Shown: piece after piece, positions 26,828 to 32,676 of the stretch | Layout of the letters: the number at the start of each line of letters is the position of its first letter | Position numbering within the stretch: the first letter of the stretch is position 1 | NCBI GenBank assembly: GCA_003058525.1 | Contig: QBVD01000069.1 | Location: 1-32,676 of the forward strand | Direction of reading: 5' to 3' | Length of the DNA: 32,676 nucleotides | Source: a gamma proteobacterium symbiont of Ctena orbiculata | GTDB lineage: Bacteria; Pseudomonadota; Gammaproteobacteria; Chromatiales; Chromatiaceae | Notes under the pieces: model-generated | Databases searched by the model: none | Seen by the model: only the letters and a program-made list of their open reading frames with translations | What the model was told of the DNA's origin: nothing | Translations under genes and position numbers: made by a program

Positions 26828-26866
26828 GTGTGTGCACAAGCAGCACACACCAGTGTGTGTTGGAGA
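26828..26866 (+). promoter_or_regulatory. Alternative hairpins in leader of the outer-membrane gene
   Basis: Three repeats lie just before the start codon: GTGTGTGC (26828-26835), GCACACAC (26843-26850) and GTGTGTGT (26853-26860). The middle arm can pair with the first (8 bp, 7-base loop) or, less stably, with the third, which is next to the ribosome binding site GGAGA (26862-26866). A translation switch is possible but untested. It may also be just a repeat-rich leader. Confidence 0.3.
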
Positions 26867-26872
26867 ACCGTC

Positions 26873-28075
26873 ATGCCCTTACGAATTTCAATCGTGTCAG
26901 CGCTGTCGCTGGCAATCGCTTCCACCGCGATAGCGGAAGAGAATCCATTCAATCCCGAAATCAGCCTGATCCTGGATGGGCGTTTCGGTGCTTTCGATAA
27001 TGAATCCGACTATGAGCTGCCCGGTTTTATGCTGGGTGGTGAAGCTGGCCGCGGGGAAGAGGGATTCCACCTTGGCCATAACGAGCTTGCCATCAGTGCC
27101 AATGTGGATGATCTGTTCTACGGCAAATTAACCGCTGCGATTGCCGATCATGAAGGTGACACAGAGGTGGAACTGGAAGAGGCGTTCATTGAGACAGCGG
27201 CCCTGGGCAACGGCGTGAATATCAAGGCCGGCCGCTTCTTTTCCGCGATCGGCTATCTGAATCAACAGCATGGGCATGCCTGGGATTTTGTGGACGCACC
27301 GCTGATCTACCGGGGTCTGTTTGGTGAACAGCTTATCGATGATGGTATTCAAGTCAGTTGGGTGGCCCCGACCGATATCTATCTGCAACTCGGTGGCGAG
27401 TTGCTGCGTGGTGAACGTTTCCCCGCGGGCGGTGCGAGCAATGATGGCAAGGGGGCCAGCACCCTCTTCGCCAAGATCGGCGGTGACATCGGGGAGAGTC
27501 ATGCCTGGCAACTTGGCCTCTCCCATTGGCGGGCCGAGGTGGAAGACCGGACGTCCGGTGGTCACCACCACGAGGGCGAAGCGGAAGAGGTGCCCACCTA
27601 CAGCGGAGACAGCGAGGTCACAGGCATCGATTTTGTTTGGAAATGGGCCCCCTTGGGGAATGCCAGTCAACGCAATTTCAAACTTCAAGGCGAGTATTTC
27701 ATGCGTGACGAGGATGGCGATGTCATCATGGACGATGGATCGGATTCACCGGAATCGACCACCTACGATGGGGAACAGGAAGGGTGGTATCTGCAGGGGA
27801 TCTACCAGTTCATGCCCCGTTGGCGCGTGGGCTTGCGTTACGATCGGCTCGAATCGGACAACAAGGGGTCTGACGAGGAGGTCCTGGCTGAAGCGGGACT
27901 TGACAATGAGGGCCACAAACCCGAACGCATAACCCTGATGGGCGACTACTCCCACAGCGAGTTCAGCAGGCTCAGGTTGCAGTACGCCAGGGACGACTCC
28001 TATGAGGACTCCGACGACATCCTGATGCTGCAGTTTGTGATGAGCCTCGGACCCCATGGGGCGCACCGTTTTTAG
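26873..28075 (+). CDS. Outer-membrane beta-barrel protein of the zinc regulon
   Basis: This protein is 400 aa from ATG 26873, which has GGAGA 6 bases upstream; a longer frame from 26828 lacks this and would precede the signal peptide. The signal peptide ends AIASTAIA. The mature part is porin-like: alternating strands rich in Gly, aromatic and acidic residues, with a final strand MLQFVMSLGPHGAHRF. There is no TonB box or plug domain that I can see, so I do not call it TonB-dependent. A His-rich loop GGHHHEGEAEE sits near residue 232. Its place between the Zur box and a metal-binding protein gene suggests a zinc or zinc-complex pore. Confidence 0.8.
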   Translation: MPLRISIVSALSLAIASTAIAEENPFNPEISLILDGRFGAFDNESDYELPGFMLGGEAGRGEEGFHLGHNELAISANVDDLFYGKLTAAIADHEGDTEVELEEAFIETAALGNGVNIKAGRFFSAIGYLNQQHGHAWDFVDAPLIYRGLFGEQLIDDGIQVSWVAPTDIYLQLGGELLRGERFPAGGASNDGKGASTLFAKIGGDIGESHAWQLGLSHWRAEVEDRTSGGHHHEGEAEEVPTYSGDSEVTGIDFVWKWAPLGNASQRNFKLQGEYFMRDEDGDVIMDDGSDSPESTTYDGEQEGWYLQGIYQFMPRWRVGLRYDRLESDNKGSDEEVLAEAGLDNEGHKPERITLMGDYSHSEFSRLRLQYARDDSYEDSDDILMLQFVMSLGPHGAHRF

Positions 28076-28085
28076 GAGTCCTGAC

Positions 28086-28994
28086 ATGATGCACTACTAT
28101 CGTCGCTTTCTGCTTTTGATATTGGTCATGGGCATCGCGGAGTCATCCGCGGCGGCCCTGAGCGTTTTCGCCTGTGAACCGGAATGGGCGTCCCTTACCC
28201 GGGCTTTGGGTGGCGACCGGGTGGCGGTGGTTTCCGCAACCACCGCCCATCAGGATCCCCATCGTATCGAAGCGAGACCCAGTTTGATCGCCAAGGTACG
28301 GCGTGCCGACCTGCTGGTCTGCAGCGGTGCGGAATTGGAGATCGGTTGGTTGCCGATGCTGCAGCGCCAGGCCGGCAATCGCAAGGTCATGCCGGGTCAG
28401 GCGGGTTATTTCGCAGCGGCGGATCAGGTCGAGCGCCTGGGGATTCCCGACAGGATCGACCGTTCGATGGGCGATGTCCATGCATCCGGCAATCCCCATG
28501 TCCACCTGGATCCGCGCAGGTTGAAGACGATCGCGACTGCCTTGGGTGAACGCCTGGCAAGTCTCGATTCATCGAATGCCGAGCACTATCGTGAACGGCT
28601 GGCGAGTTTTATCCTGCGCTGGGATGAGGCGACGATGCGGTGGCAAGAACGCGCACAGCCTCTGCGGGGCAAGCGCCTGGTGGTTCACCATCAAGATTGG
28701 GAATATCTCTTCGACTGGCTGGGTATCGTAAGAGCGGGATCGCTGGAACCGAAACCCGGCTTACCGGCATCTTCGGGCCATCTTGCGAAACTGAAAAAAG
28801 CGCTGCTGGCCGAGCCGCCACTCGCCATTATTCACACCCATTACCAAAGCCCGAAGGCAGCCCGGCGTTTATCACAGCTCACCGGCATACCGGCTGTCGA
28901 ACTCCCCTATACCGTGGGCGGCGCCGAGAACGTGGTCGATCTGTTCACCCTGTTCGACGAGACCTTGCAGCGTCTGCTTGAGACTGTGCCATGA
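28086..28994 (+). CDS. Second metal ABC transporter substrate-binding protein
   Basis: This protein is 302 aa from ATG 28086, with AGGAG 7 bases upstream. The signal peptide ends SSAAA. It is a cluster A-I metal-binding protein: H55 (TAHQDPH), H138 and H140 (NPHVHLD), and H201/H202 (VVHHQDW) fit the ligand pattern. It lacks the long His-rich loop of the znuA product in this window and is more like AztC-type members. It should bind zinc or manganese, and zinc is favoured by the locus. It overlaps the permease gene by 4 bases. Confidence 0.88.
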   Translation: MMHYYRRFLLLILVMGIAESSAAALSVFACEPEWASLTRALGGDRVAVVSATTAHQDPHRIEARPSLIAKVRRADLLVCSGAELEIGWLPMLQRQAGNRKVMPGQAGYFAAADQVERLGIPDRIDRSMGDVHASGNPHVHLDPRRLKTIATALGERLASLDSSNAEHYRERLASFILRWDEATMRWQERAQPLRGKRLVVHHQDWEYLFDWLGIVRAGSLEPKPGLPASSGHLAKLKKALLAEPPLAIIHTHYQSPKAARRLSQLTGIPAVELPYTVGGAENVVDLFTLFDETLQRLLETVP

Positions 28995-29773
28995 GCTGGG
29001 ACGGGCTCGATATCGATATCCTGGGGCCGGCCTTCCTGGCCGGCCTGCTGGTGGCTTCCACCCACGTTCCCCTGGGACGACAGGTGCTGAAACGGGGGAT
29101 CATCTTCCTCGATCTGGCGGTGGCACAGACGGCTGGTATGGGGATCGTGGCGGCCCACACGCTGCATTGGGAACCCGGCGGGTGGCAGGTGCAGCTTGTC
29201 GCCGTCGGGGCTGCAGTATGTGCGGCCTTGCTGCTCAACCTCACCGAGCGTCGCTGGCCCGAGATTCAGGAGGCGTTGATCGGTTGTCTCTTCATCCTCG
29301 CCTCCAGCGGCAGCGTGCTGCTGTTGGCGGCCAATCCACATGGCGGGGAACACTTGAGGGAGCTTTTGGTCGGCCAGATACTCTGGGTGAATTACCAGCA
29401 GATCATTCCAGTGGCGCTGCTCTATAGTGTATTACTCGTAATTTGGTTCTCTCCCTTACGACATCGCTCCTTGCTGCTTTTCTACCTGTTGTTCGCGGTC
29501 GCGATCACCGCCTCAGTGCAACTGGTGGGTGTCTTTCTGGTCTTCGCCACACTCATTCTTCCCGCACTGGCAGTAAGGCAGCGGGAATCGGGCGCCGATC
29601 TGATCGGTTACGCTGTCGCGGCAGCGGGTTACGCTTTGGGTTTGGTTATGGCCGCGCTACTCGATATGCCGGCCGGGGCGATGATCGTCTACACCCTGGC
29701 GATGGTGTCGCTCATCGGCAGTTGGCTGATGCGACACAAGCCCTCAAACCACAAATTGAGTCAGACACAGTAG
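28991..29773 (+). CDS. Second metal ABC transporter permease
   Basis: This 260-aa ABC-3 family membrane protein has about eight hydrophobic spans. The LDLAVAQTAGMGI region corresponds to the conserved cytoplasm-facing segment of ZnuB-type permeases, and the central motif is LVGQILWVN. It overlaps the binding-protein gene by 4 bases, so the two are translationally coupled. No ATPase gene follows. After it come a short hairpin and a toxin-antitoxin remnant. It may use the ZnuC encoded 4 kb upstream on the other strand. Confidence 0.88.
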   Translation: MSWDGLDIDILGPAFLAGLLVASTHVPLGRQVLKRGIIFLDLAVAQTAGMGIVAAHTLHWEPGGWQVQLVAVGAAVCAALLLNLTERRWPEIQEALIGCLFILASSGSVLLLAANPHGGEHLRELLVGQILWVNYQQIIPVALLYSVLLVIWFSPLRHRSLLLFYLLFAVAITASVQLVGVFLVFATLILPALAVRQRESGADLIGYAVAAAGYALGLVMAALLDMPAGAMIVYTLAMVSLIGSWLMRHKPSNHKLSQTQ

Positions 29774-29791
29774 GGTGCGGCTTGCCGCACC
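29774..29791. repeat. GC-rich hairpin after the permease gene
   Basis: GGTGCGG-CTTG-CCGCACC is a perfect 7-bp stem with a 4-base loop, directly after the permease stop. No T-run follows, so it may be a weak terminator or a REP-like dispersed repeat. It marks the junction with the AT-richer right end. Confidence 0.5.
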
Positions 29792-29866
29792 GTAAAAGGA
29801 ATGGGAGGATTGGAAAGACCACCAAACTCAGAGCCAAAGACACACCATTCCAGGTAGGACGGTAAA

Positions 29867-29905
29867 TATATAAAAATTTGTATATTATATAAAATCTGAT
29901 ATACT
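29867..29905 (+). promoter_or_regulatory. Promoter and repeat operator of the toxin-antitoxin remnant
   Basis: TTGTAT (29878-29883) and TATACT (29900-29905) are 16 bases apart. They lie within two imperfect tandem 19-base units, at 29867-29885 and 29886-29904 (TATATAAAAATTTGTATAT and TATATAAAATCTGATATAC). Repeated operators overlapping the promoter are usual for autoregulated toxin-antitoxin loci. Confidence 0.5.
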
Positions 29906-29912
29906 TTCGATC

Positions 29913-30090
29913 ATGGAAAGGAAGCCAATAGCCTTTGAAGGCGACTCTTTAGAGCAAATCAGGGATTTTCCAGATAACGTCAAGGATGATGTTGGATTTC
30001 AGTTGGATAAAGTGCAGCGTGGTGAAGCTCCAAGCAGATATTGATCTCGCAAAAAAACGATTAAAGAAGCTTAAAGATAATCATGGCTAA
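29913..30090 (+). pseudogene. Deleted HigB/Gp49-like toxin gene
   Basis: The 5' part (29913-30044) reads MERKPIAFEGDSLEQIRDFP and continues to RGEAPSRY and a stop, 43 codons. The 3' part, in another frame (from 30037), reads DIDLAKKRLKKLKDNHG and a stop, overlapping the antitoxin start. Both ends match the known N- and C-termini of phage-derived Gp49/HigB-type toxins of about 110 aa. The central catalytic half, roughly 45-50 codons, is missing and the frame is broken at the joint. The gene is therefore an inactive remnant. The RNase activity of the intact family is established; its loss here is inferred from the missing core. Confidence 0.8.
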
Positions 30091-30352
30091 GAAATATGAA
30101 AGTGCATTTGATGCAATAGCCGATACCCCGGCAGAAGCTCTGAATATACGTCTGCGCGCTGACATGATTCATGAAATCAGACGCAAAGTTGAGGCTAAAG
30201 GGTGGACTCAGAAGGAAGCGGCTGAACGTCTTGGGATTACTCAACCCCGTGTTTCTGATTTGTTCCGCGGAAAACTGTCGAAATTTAGCCTTGATGCGCT
30301 CGTAAACATGCTGGCTGCCATCGGCAGTAATGTAAAACTAAAGGTTGCCTAA
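30083..30352 (+). CDS. XRE-family antitoxin, HigA-like (orphan)
   Basis: This 89-aa protein has a helix-turn-helix of the XRE type (GWTQKEAAERLGITQPRVSDLFRGKLSKFSL). Family members bind the toxin and repress their own operon. It looks intact, including the downstream helix DALVNMLAAIGSNVKLKV. Its partner toxin gene, overlapping by 8 bases, is broken, so it is now either a free repressor or an antitoxin acting on related toxins elsewhere. The start is ATG 30083 within the toxin end, and the upstream AAAG is a weak ribosome binding site. Confidence 0.88.
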   Translation: MAKKYESAFDAIADTPAEALNIRLRADMIHEIRRKVEAKGWTQKEAAERLGITQPRVSDLFRGKLSKFSLDALVNMLAAIGSNVKLKVA

Positions 30353-30410
30353 ACCCTAACCGATGAGAAGGAAATAGGGTCAGGAAATACTGGGACATAT
30401 GAGATACAAG

Positions 30411-30560
30411 GACCGAAAAAATGGAAATACAGATTAGTGAACCAATTGGCGTAACCTGAGGTTCACCGTTCTCCGCCACCGTGGCGATTTCGTAGTGAAA
30501 AGAAGACCTGAACGAATCACAAAAACGCCTTCCCTTCTCTCCAGTTTTCGTTGCAGTTCA
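30411..30560 (-). pseudogene. Possible remnant of a flavin-binding PNPOx-like gene
   Basis: On the minus strand, HYEIATVAENGEPQVTPIGS is read across about 30435-30500. It matches the N-terminal strand pair of pyridoxamine-5'-phosphate oxidase-like proteins. A neighbouring frame upstream reads VFVIRSGLLF, so frames look broken, and after GSLI the frame drifts into non-matching sequence. I read it as a short relic. The match is from memory and short. Confidence 0.3.
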
Positions 30561-30574
30561 TCTACCAATGCAGG

Positions 30575-30865
30575 TCACACATCAATGCGATCAAAATACT
30601 TAATCTCGGGAGGGGACTCAAGAAAAGAAATCAACTCCCCCATAACACCACTGTCTGCGATAGTATTGATATATTTCTGATGATCCTCAACCGACATCCA
30701 TTCTTCATCAAAAATCATTATTCTGGATTCATTGTCCAAGAAAACTGTCACATTCAAACAACCCTTGAAACCTCTAACGTTAGGTAAATTGGCTTGTAGA
30801 AAAGGCATAAGCCGATCAAAAACACCATCTTTCACCGTTGATTCAATGATTACCTTTTTAGTCAT
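30575..30865 (-). CDS. Antibiotic biosynthesis monooxygenase (ABM) domain protein
   Basis: This 96-aa protein is about the length of one ABM domain. It has the pattern of small dimeric alpha/beta-barrel oxygenases: a beta start (KKVIIESTVKDG), a central strand with FLDNESRIMIFDEEW, then SVEDHQKYINT. Family members such as YgiN and ActVA-Orf6 oxidise quinols or polyketides without a cofactor; the substrate here is unknown. AGGAG lies 7 bases upstream of the ATG. It is downstream of the AraC-type gene (90-base gap) on the same strand, with no attC between them. Confidence 0.82.
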   Translation of the reverse strand: MTKKVIIESTVKDGVFDRLMPFLQANLPNVRGFKGCLNVTVFLDNESRIMIFDEEWMSVEDHQKYINTIADSGVMGELISFLESPPEIKYFDRIDV

Positions 30866-30955
30866 TTCTGTCTCCTGTTAATAAGATGAGAAGCTAATGT
30901 AATTGTCGAACGAGATCTCAACTACCAAGAAACAGTCAAAAATACGGTTTTCTGC

Positions 30956-31855
30956 TCAGTTTTCGATTTTTATTTGATGTGGTGTCTTCCCATAAATTTT
31001 CTTAAATGCAGTAATGAAGTGAGAAACGTTACTGTAACCAACCTCAATAGCAGCGGCAGTTACGGACCATTGCTTTGTTGATAGTAACGAGTGTGCGTGA
31101 GAGATCCGTTGTTCAATTAGCCACTGCTTTGGCGTGGTTCCGTAAAGTGATTTGAAATCCCTATTGAACGCTGAAACACTCCTTCCAGATAACGCAGCTA
31201 ACTCTTTGGCGCTCAAATTGGAAATCGCATACTGATCCATCAGCCGTTTTATGTTTCGTTTTGCGCGCCCTCTTTGAACTGCTAGTAAACTTCTTCTCAG
31301 ATGTCCATTATTGGCAACGTCGAGTAAATAAAGTAACTCTAGAAGCTTGACTTGTAACAGATGTGAAGAGTTGCTCAATAAATCACAGACCGAATGCAAA
31401 GAATTAAAAAAATCCTTGATGACCTGGCTGCCTTTCATCTTAAAAATGGCTTCTTCATTTGATATCACAGTTGGAGGGGTGAGCTCAGTAGACAAGAACC
31501 TAGACAACACATCCGACCCAAAAAACAACAAATATGCATTTAATCCATTCCTTTCATGAATATAGTCTGAGAACAAATTTAATCCCTTTGGTAAAAATAT
31601 TATATCACCTGGGCCGATCTCAAATGTTTCGTTTCGAAAGGTTGTAATCACCTCTTTTCCAGTTTTGATATATACAATGCACGGGGTTCTAGTATGAAAC
31701 TCTATATTTATTAAGTCCCTCTCTAAGTCTTTATAAAAAATCGAAGATTCCCCATGGACTGCCAGCGGTTTAATGTCTCGCATGTCCAAAAGTACTTTGG
31801 GGATGTCAAGAACGTTATTTTCACAAAACTTAGCCAAGGACTCTTGGTTACTCAT
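30956..31855 (-). CDS. AraC-family transcriptional regulator
   Basis: This 299-aa protein has an N-terminal cupin-like sensing domain (residues about 40-120, with IEIGPGDIIFLPKG-like pattern) and a C-terminal pair of helix-turn-helix motifs (about 200-299: LSAKELAALSGRSVSAFNRDF and VGYSNVSHFITAFKKIYGKTP). It probably activates transcription on binding a small molecule. The gene begins 24 bases after the attC-like site on its own strand, which fits a cassette gene. The neighbouring ABM gene is a likely target, by position. The base composition is AT-richer than the zinc locus. Confidence 0.9.
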   Translation of the reverse strand: MSNQESLAKFCENNVLDIPKVLLDMRDIKPLAVHGESSIFYKDLERDLINIEFHTRTPCIVYIKTGKEVITTFRNETFEIGPGDIIFLPKGLNLFSDYIHERNGLNAYLLFFGSDVLSRFLSTELTPPTVISNEEAIFKMKGSQVIKDFFNSLHSVCDLLSNSSHLLQVKLLELLYLLDVANNGHLRRSLLAVQRGRAKRNIKRLMDQYAISNLSAKELAALSGRSVSAFNRDFKSLYGTTPKQWLIEQRISHAHSLLSTKQWSVTAAAIEVGYSNVSHFITAFKKIYGKTPHQIKIEN

Positions 31856-31878
31856 ACAGACTCTACTTGATTTTTTCA

Positions 31879-31942
31879 GTCTAACGCTGCCTTCAGCGTA
31901 GCAGGCGCATTAGCCGACGTCTGCTGAAAGGCCTGGTTATAA
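31879..31942 (-). other. attC-like integron recombination site
   Basis: Read on the minus strand, this 64-base site starts TTATAAC (R'' box, RYYYAAC-like) and ends GTTAGAC (R' box, exact GTTRRRY). Between them, GCCTTTCAGC and GCTGAAGGC can pair with one unpaired base, the type of bulge known from attC. The stop codon of the 109-aa gene sits inside the R'' box, and the next gene starts 24 bases after R'. These are hallmarks of a cassette boundary. Confidence 0.75.
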
Positions 31943-32266
31943 GTTTTCCAGCTTCTCAACTGCTTCTTCATATGTATCCTTGATTATTATCCTGATTAGC
32001 GCAGGACAATAATTATCCGCCATACAGACTTGTAGAGATTGATTGTGATATTTGAGTCGTTCAATTAACTTCTCTTTGGTTTTCGGCGCTTGATCGATAT
32101 CTTTTCCGTTCAATCCTATTAGCACACCTCGGACCGCCCATAAATCTGTTAAATAGTATCGAAGTTGCCCATCCTTTACTCTTTCCACATATCCAAGCAT
32201 GTACCCACCATAAAATGCTCCAATTCCTACTACTAAAAAGATAATGATGACTGCGAATTTCTTCAT
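31937..32266 (-). CDS. Small membrane-anchored protein of unknown function
   Basis: I do not recognise this 109-aa protein. Residues about 4-26 are a hydrophobic segment rich in Gly (GIGAFYGGYMLGY), likely a signal anchor. The remainder is soluble, with a central Trp/Val segment (LTDLWAVRGVLIGLNG), two cysteines (C81, C87) and a helical acidic C-terminus. It starts 6 bases after an attC-like R' box and its stop lies in the next attC, so it fills a cassette almost exactly. Cassette genes often encode unknown small proteins. Function is open. Confidence 0.75.
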   Translation of the reverse strand: MKKFAVIIIFLVVGIGAFYGGYMLGYVERVKDGQLRYYLTDLWAVRGVLIGLNGKDIDQAPKTKEKLIERLKYHNQSLQVCMADNYCPALIRIIIKDTYEEAVEKLENL

Positions 32267-32272
32267 TGGAAC

Positions 32273-32352
32273 TTATAACGTTTTACATATGTGGAGACCG
32301 CAGCGAAGCGTAGGGCGTCCAAGTGAGCGATAGCGAACGACATAATGTGCTT
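32273..32352 (-). other. Second attC-like site, bounded by intron
   Basis: On the minus strand the right boundary reads CGTTATAAG, an R'-like box next to the 109-aa gene. ACATATGT at 32287-32294 and ACATAATGT at 32340-32348 could pair, leaving one bulged base, as attC stems do. The outer R''-like box is not intact. The sequence there meets the 5' end of a group II intron. This suggests that the site was the insertion target. The stem is less regular than that of the other site. Confidence 0.5.
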
Positions 32353-32676
32353 GTGTACGCCCAGCATGGGCATGAACTGATGGGGTGGAAGTCCCCTGTA
32401 GGAGAACCACAGTCGATGATCGATGAACTGCATAGGCATCCCTCTCTGAGGCCGATTCCCTATCAATTCACATATTTGACCTCAACTACTAGCCGAGGGC
32501 AAGGGCAAACCCGCAAGGGGATGTCTGAAGGAAACCTAAGCGCAAAACAGCGAGCCGACGGACAGGAATGTCATATAAGGCCTACTTCCCTGGGGCAAGG
32601 TGGCACAAGACATCAAAGCCCTGTGGTTCGGGGGATAAGGTAAATGGCGCGGTTGTGCTGTGAAAGTTCATGTTCT
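32353..32676 (+). mobile_element. Group IIC-like intron, 5' part of the ribozyme (partial)
   Basis: The sequence from about 32353 begins GTGTACGCCCAGCATGGGC, like the GUGUG...CCCGGCAUGGG start of group IIC introns such as O.i.I1. It continues with GGGGT-n5-GTCCCC, AACCCGCAAGGG, TCTGAAGGAAACC and GTCATATAAGGC. These blocks follow the same order as in domain I of those introns. No reverse-transcriptase gene lies inside the window; it would be expected further right. The exact first base is uncertain by a few positions. The intron is on the plus strand, opposite to the cassette genes. Confidence 0.78.

Noticed and set aside
26873-28075. TonB-dependent receptor
   Set aside because: At 400 aa it is too short, and no plug or TonB box is visible.
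30866-30955. attC site between the AraC-type and ABM genes
   Set aside because: No paired RYYYAAC and GTTRRRY boxes with a stem are present.

Overview
The window looks like chromosomal DNA of a free-living or symbiotic gammaproteobacterium. Sulfur-oxidiser relatives (Chromatiales-like) are my guess from overall style, not a proof. Pointers are a tRNA-Val with encoded CCA, an E. coli-like Zur palindrome, YgbA and Pcm homologues, and a very dense set of c-di-GMP and two-component genes. Most of the window is moderately GC-rich and compact. The last ~2.8 kb (from about 29.8 kb) is AT-richer and carries mobile and cassette-type DNA.

Layout. (1) 0.4-1.6 kb: protein-repair methyltransferase gene pcm, a C-terminal gene fragment, and tRNA-Val(GAC) with its promoter and terminator. 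(2) 1.7-9.0 kb, minus strand: a signalling operon of a 1573-aa membrane histidine kinase with six PAS and one GAF domain, a single-domain response regulator, and a REC-PAS-GGDEF-EAL protein. (3) 9.5-11.1 kb, plus strand: a MerR-type HTH fused to a receiver domain, then an RpfG-type REC-HD-GYP c-di-GMP phosphodiesterase. (4) 11.2-11.6 kb: a Cys-rich YgbA-family protein. (5) 11.6-15.0 kb, minus strand: a PhnD-like periplasmic binding protein overlapping a HAMP-PAS-GGDEF-EAL gene. This resembles the Vibrio NspS/MbaA sensory pair in architecture. (6) 15.2-22.0 kb: a carbohydrate module with an SDR glucose-1-dehydrogenase-like enzyme, a GH133-type debranching enzyme and a GH63/MGH1-like glucosidase. 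It faces a single polypeptide that fuses gluconokinase to an SMP-30 gluconolactonase. Together they could take alpha-glucan or glucoside to glucose, gluconolactone, gluconate and 6-phosphogluconate. (7) 22.2-23.4 kb: an unrecognised 388-aa protein. (8) 23.4-29.8 kb: a divergent zinc-acquisition locus. One arm is znuA-zur-znuC-znuB with every junction overlapping. The other arm has a small His/Cys protein, an outer-membrane barrel, a second metal-binding protein and a second permease with no ATPase. A perfect Zur-type palindrome lies between the arms. (9) 29.8-30.5 kb: a HigBA-like toxin-antitoxin locus whose toxin has an internal out-of-frame deletion, leaving an orphan antitoxin. (10) 30.6-32.7 kb: minus-strand genes with integron-cassette features. 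There is one clear attC-like site and a second attC-like site that abuts the 5' end of a group IIC-like intron running off the window.

The strongest candidates for something new are the gluconokinase-lactonase fusion within a polymer-to-6-phosphogluconate cluster, the two-arm zinc locus that seems to share one ATPase, and the attC/group II intron junction. The PhnD-like sensor pair and the decayed toxin with intact antitoxin come next.
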